Source of the DNA: a bacterium
GTDB lineage: Bacteria; Desulfobacterota; GWC2-55-46
NCBI GenBank assembly: GCA_027310325.1
Contig: DAIDBB010000137.1
Span: 1-5,773 of the forward strand
Length of the DNA stretch: 5,773 nt
Direction of reading: 5' to 3'
Positions 4,849 through 5,773 of the stretch are shown piece by piece. Positions within the stretch are counted from its first letter, which is position 1, and every line of letters starts with the position of its first letter. Below the pieces are notes generated by a model. The model searched no databases and had not been told where the DNA came from. It was given only the letters and a program-made list of their open reading frames with translations. The translations under genes were made by a program, and so were the position numbers.

Positions 4849-5773
4849 ATGAACGTGGGGATACTTACTGGAGGCGGAGACTGTCCGGGGCTTAACGCCG
4901 TCATAAGGGCTGTGGTTAAAAGGGGCCGTCAGTTCGGTTACGAGTTTACAGGCATAAAAGACGGCTGGAAGGGGCTTTTAATCCCATCGACGATAAGACT
5001 AACCTCTGAATCGGTCTCCGGGATACTCCCCGCCGGAGGCACCATCCTCGGCACTTCGAGGACCAATCCCTTTAAATCAGCTGACGATACCGAAAAGGTG
5101 ATGAAGAACATAAAGGCCCTAGGGCTTGATGTTCTGGTCTGCATAGGCGGGGACGACACCCTCGGGGTCGCATCCAAACTCTTCTCCAAGGGGGTTAAGA
5201 CGGTCGGCATCCCCAAGACCATAGATAACGACCTCTCGGCCACGGATTTTACCTTCGGCTTTGACACTGCCGTAAACGTCGTAACGGAATCCATCGACAG
5301 GCTCCGATCCACGGCGGAGTCGCACCACAGGGTCATGGTAGTCGAGGTGATGGGAAGGCACGCCGGCTGGATAGCCGTCTACGGGGGCATGGCCGGCGGC
5401 GCGGACGTCATACTGATACCGGAAAGGCCCTTCGATATCGACGAGGTATGCGCCTCAATAAACAGAAGGAAGGAAGCCGGCTATCTTTCAAGTATAGTCG
5501 TGGCAGCAGAGGGCGCGGTCCCGAAAGAGGGGAGCATGATAACCCAGGCCAAGGAGCTTGACGCCTTCGGCCACGTGAGGCTCGGGGGAATCGGGGAGTT
5601 CCTGGCAAAGGAGATAGAAAAAAGGACCGGTCACGAGTCGCGCCATGTGGTGCTGGGGCACCTCCAGAGGGGCGGGTCTCCCACGGCCTTTGACAGGGTC
5701 CTTGCTACCCGCTTCGGCGTAAGGGCGATAGAGCTAGTAAGCGAGGGCAGGTTCGGCATGATGGTCGCTCTTC
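4849..5773 (+). CDS. 6-phosphofructokinase, probably pyrophosphate-dependent, cut by right edge
   Basis: This enzyme phosphorylates fructose 6-phosphate at C1 in glycolysis. 308 codons are visible of a protein usually about 340-360 long, so only the C-terminus is missing. Landmarks: the phosphoryl-donor loop GGGDCPGLN (8-16); GGDDTLG (100-106); PKTIDND (122-128) with catalytic Asp126; MGRHAGW (168-174); Glu221; and HLQRGGSP (271-278) with substrate-binding Arg265, His271 and Arg274. Asp103 stands where ATP-dependent enzymes have Gly (E. coli Gly104), and Lys123 where they have Gly (Gly124). Asp plus Lys at these places is the established signature of PPi-dependent enzymes, here in the mixed-substrate group III type (TIGR02483-like). 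PPi use makes the step reversible, so the enzyme could also serve gluconeogenesis. The ATG 4849 start is secured by AAGGAGG. It follows the kinase gene by 37 bases. Phosphofructokinase identity is very secure; donor specificity is inferred from the two residues. Confidence 0.95.
   Translation, partial: MNVGILTGGGDCPGLNAVIRAVVKRGRQFGYEFTGIKDGWKGLLIPSTIRLTSESVSGILPAGGTILGTSRTNPFKSADDTEKVMKNIKALGLDVLVCIGGDDTLGVASKLFSKGVKTVGIPKTIDNDLSATDFTFGFDTAVNVVTESIDRLRSTAESHHRVMVVEVMGRHAGWIAVYGGMAGGADVILIPERPFDIDEVCASINRRKEAGYLSSIVVAAEGAVPKEGSMITQAKELDAFGHVRLGGIGEFLAKEIEKRTGHESRHVVLGHLQRGGSPTAFDRVLATRFGVRAIELVSEGRFGMMVAL

Noticed and set aside
1..5773. CRISPR arrays, insertion sequences, tRNA or rRNA genes
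   Set aside because: No regularly spaced repeats, transposase frames or terminal inverted repeats, or recognisable tRNA or rRNA segments were seen; nearly every base is in the five genes or short gaps.

Overview
The window is a compact, single-strand stretch of a moderately GC-rich bacterial chromosome. It holds five genes, all on the + strand, with gaps of only 37 to 90 bases. The first gene (radA) is cut by the left edge and the last (a phosphofructokinase) by the right edge. Codon use is uniform across the window (frequent ATA for Ile, AGG for Arg), so nothing looks recently transferred. The gene set is a RadA repair protein, a PgaB-type glycan hydrolase with an N-terminal membrane segment, an FNR-like regulator, a two-membrane-pass sensor kinase and a PPi-type phosphofructokinase. 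This fits an uncultivated Gram-negative, probably anaerobic or facultative lineage such as Desulfobacterota or Nitrospirota. That placement is inference from gene content and style, not from a marker gene.

Layout: 2-916 is the C-terminal two thirds of RadA. Its stop codon lies in a small AT-rich hairpin, followed by a consensus extended -10 promoter. 1007-2578 encodes an exported or membrane-anchored protein with TPR-like helices and a C-terminal domain like the hydrolase half of PgaB (GH153/GHL13). 2639-3352 encodes a Crp/FNR regulator with a cysteine arrangement suggesting an iron-sulfur cluster; a perfect tandem 9-base repeat lies just before its start. 3402-4811 (possibly from TTG 3381) encodes a sensor histidine kinase with no response regulator beside it. 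4849 to the right edge encodes a phosphofructokinase carrying the two residues diagnostic of pyrophosphate dependence.

How they may work together (inference): the regulator, kinase and phosphofructokinase are closely spaced and could be one transcription unit linking redox and envelope sensing to glycolysis. The glycan hydrolase has its own likely promoter and may or may not belong to it. RadA looks like an unrelated housekeeping neighbour. No mobile element, CRISPR array, tRNA or rRNA was seen. The most unusual items are the TPR plus PgaB-hydrolase architecture without a deacetylase domain, the non-canonical FNR-like cysteine motif, the orphan kinase, and the structured short gaps before the regulator and kinase genes.
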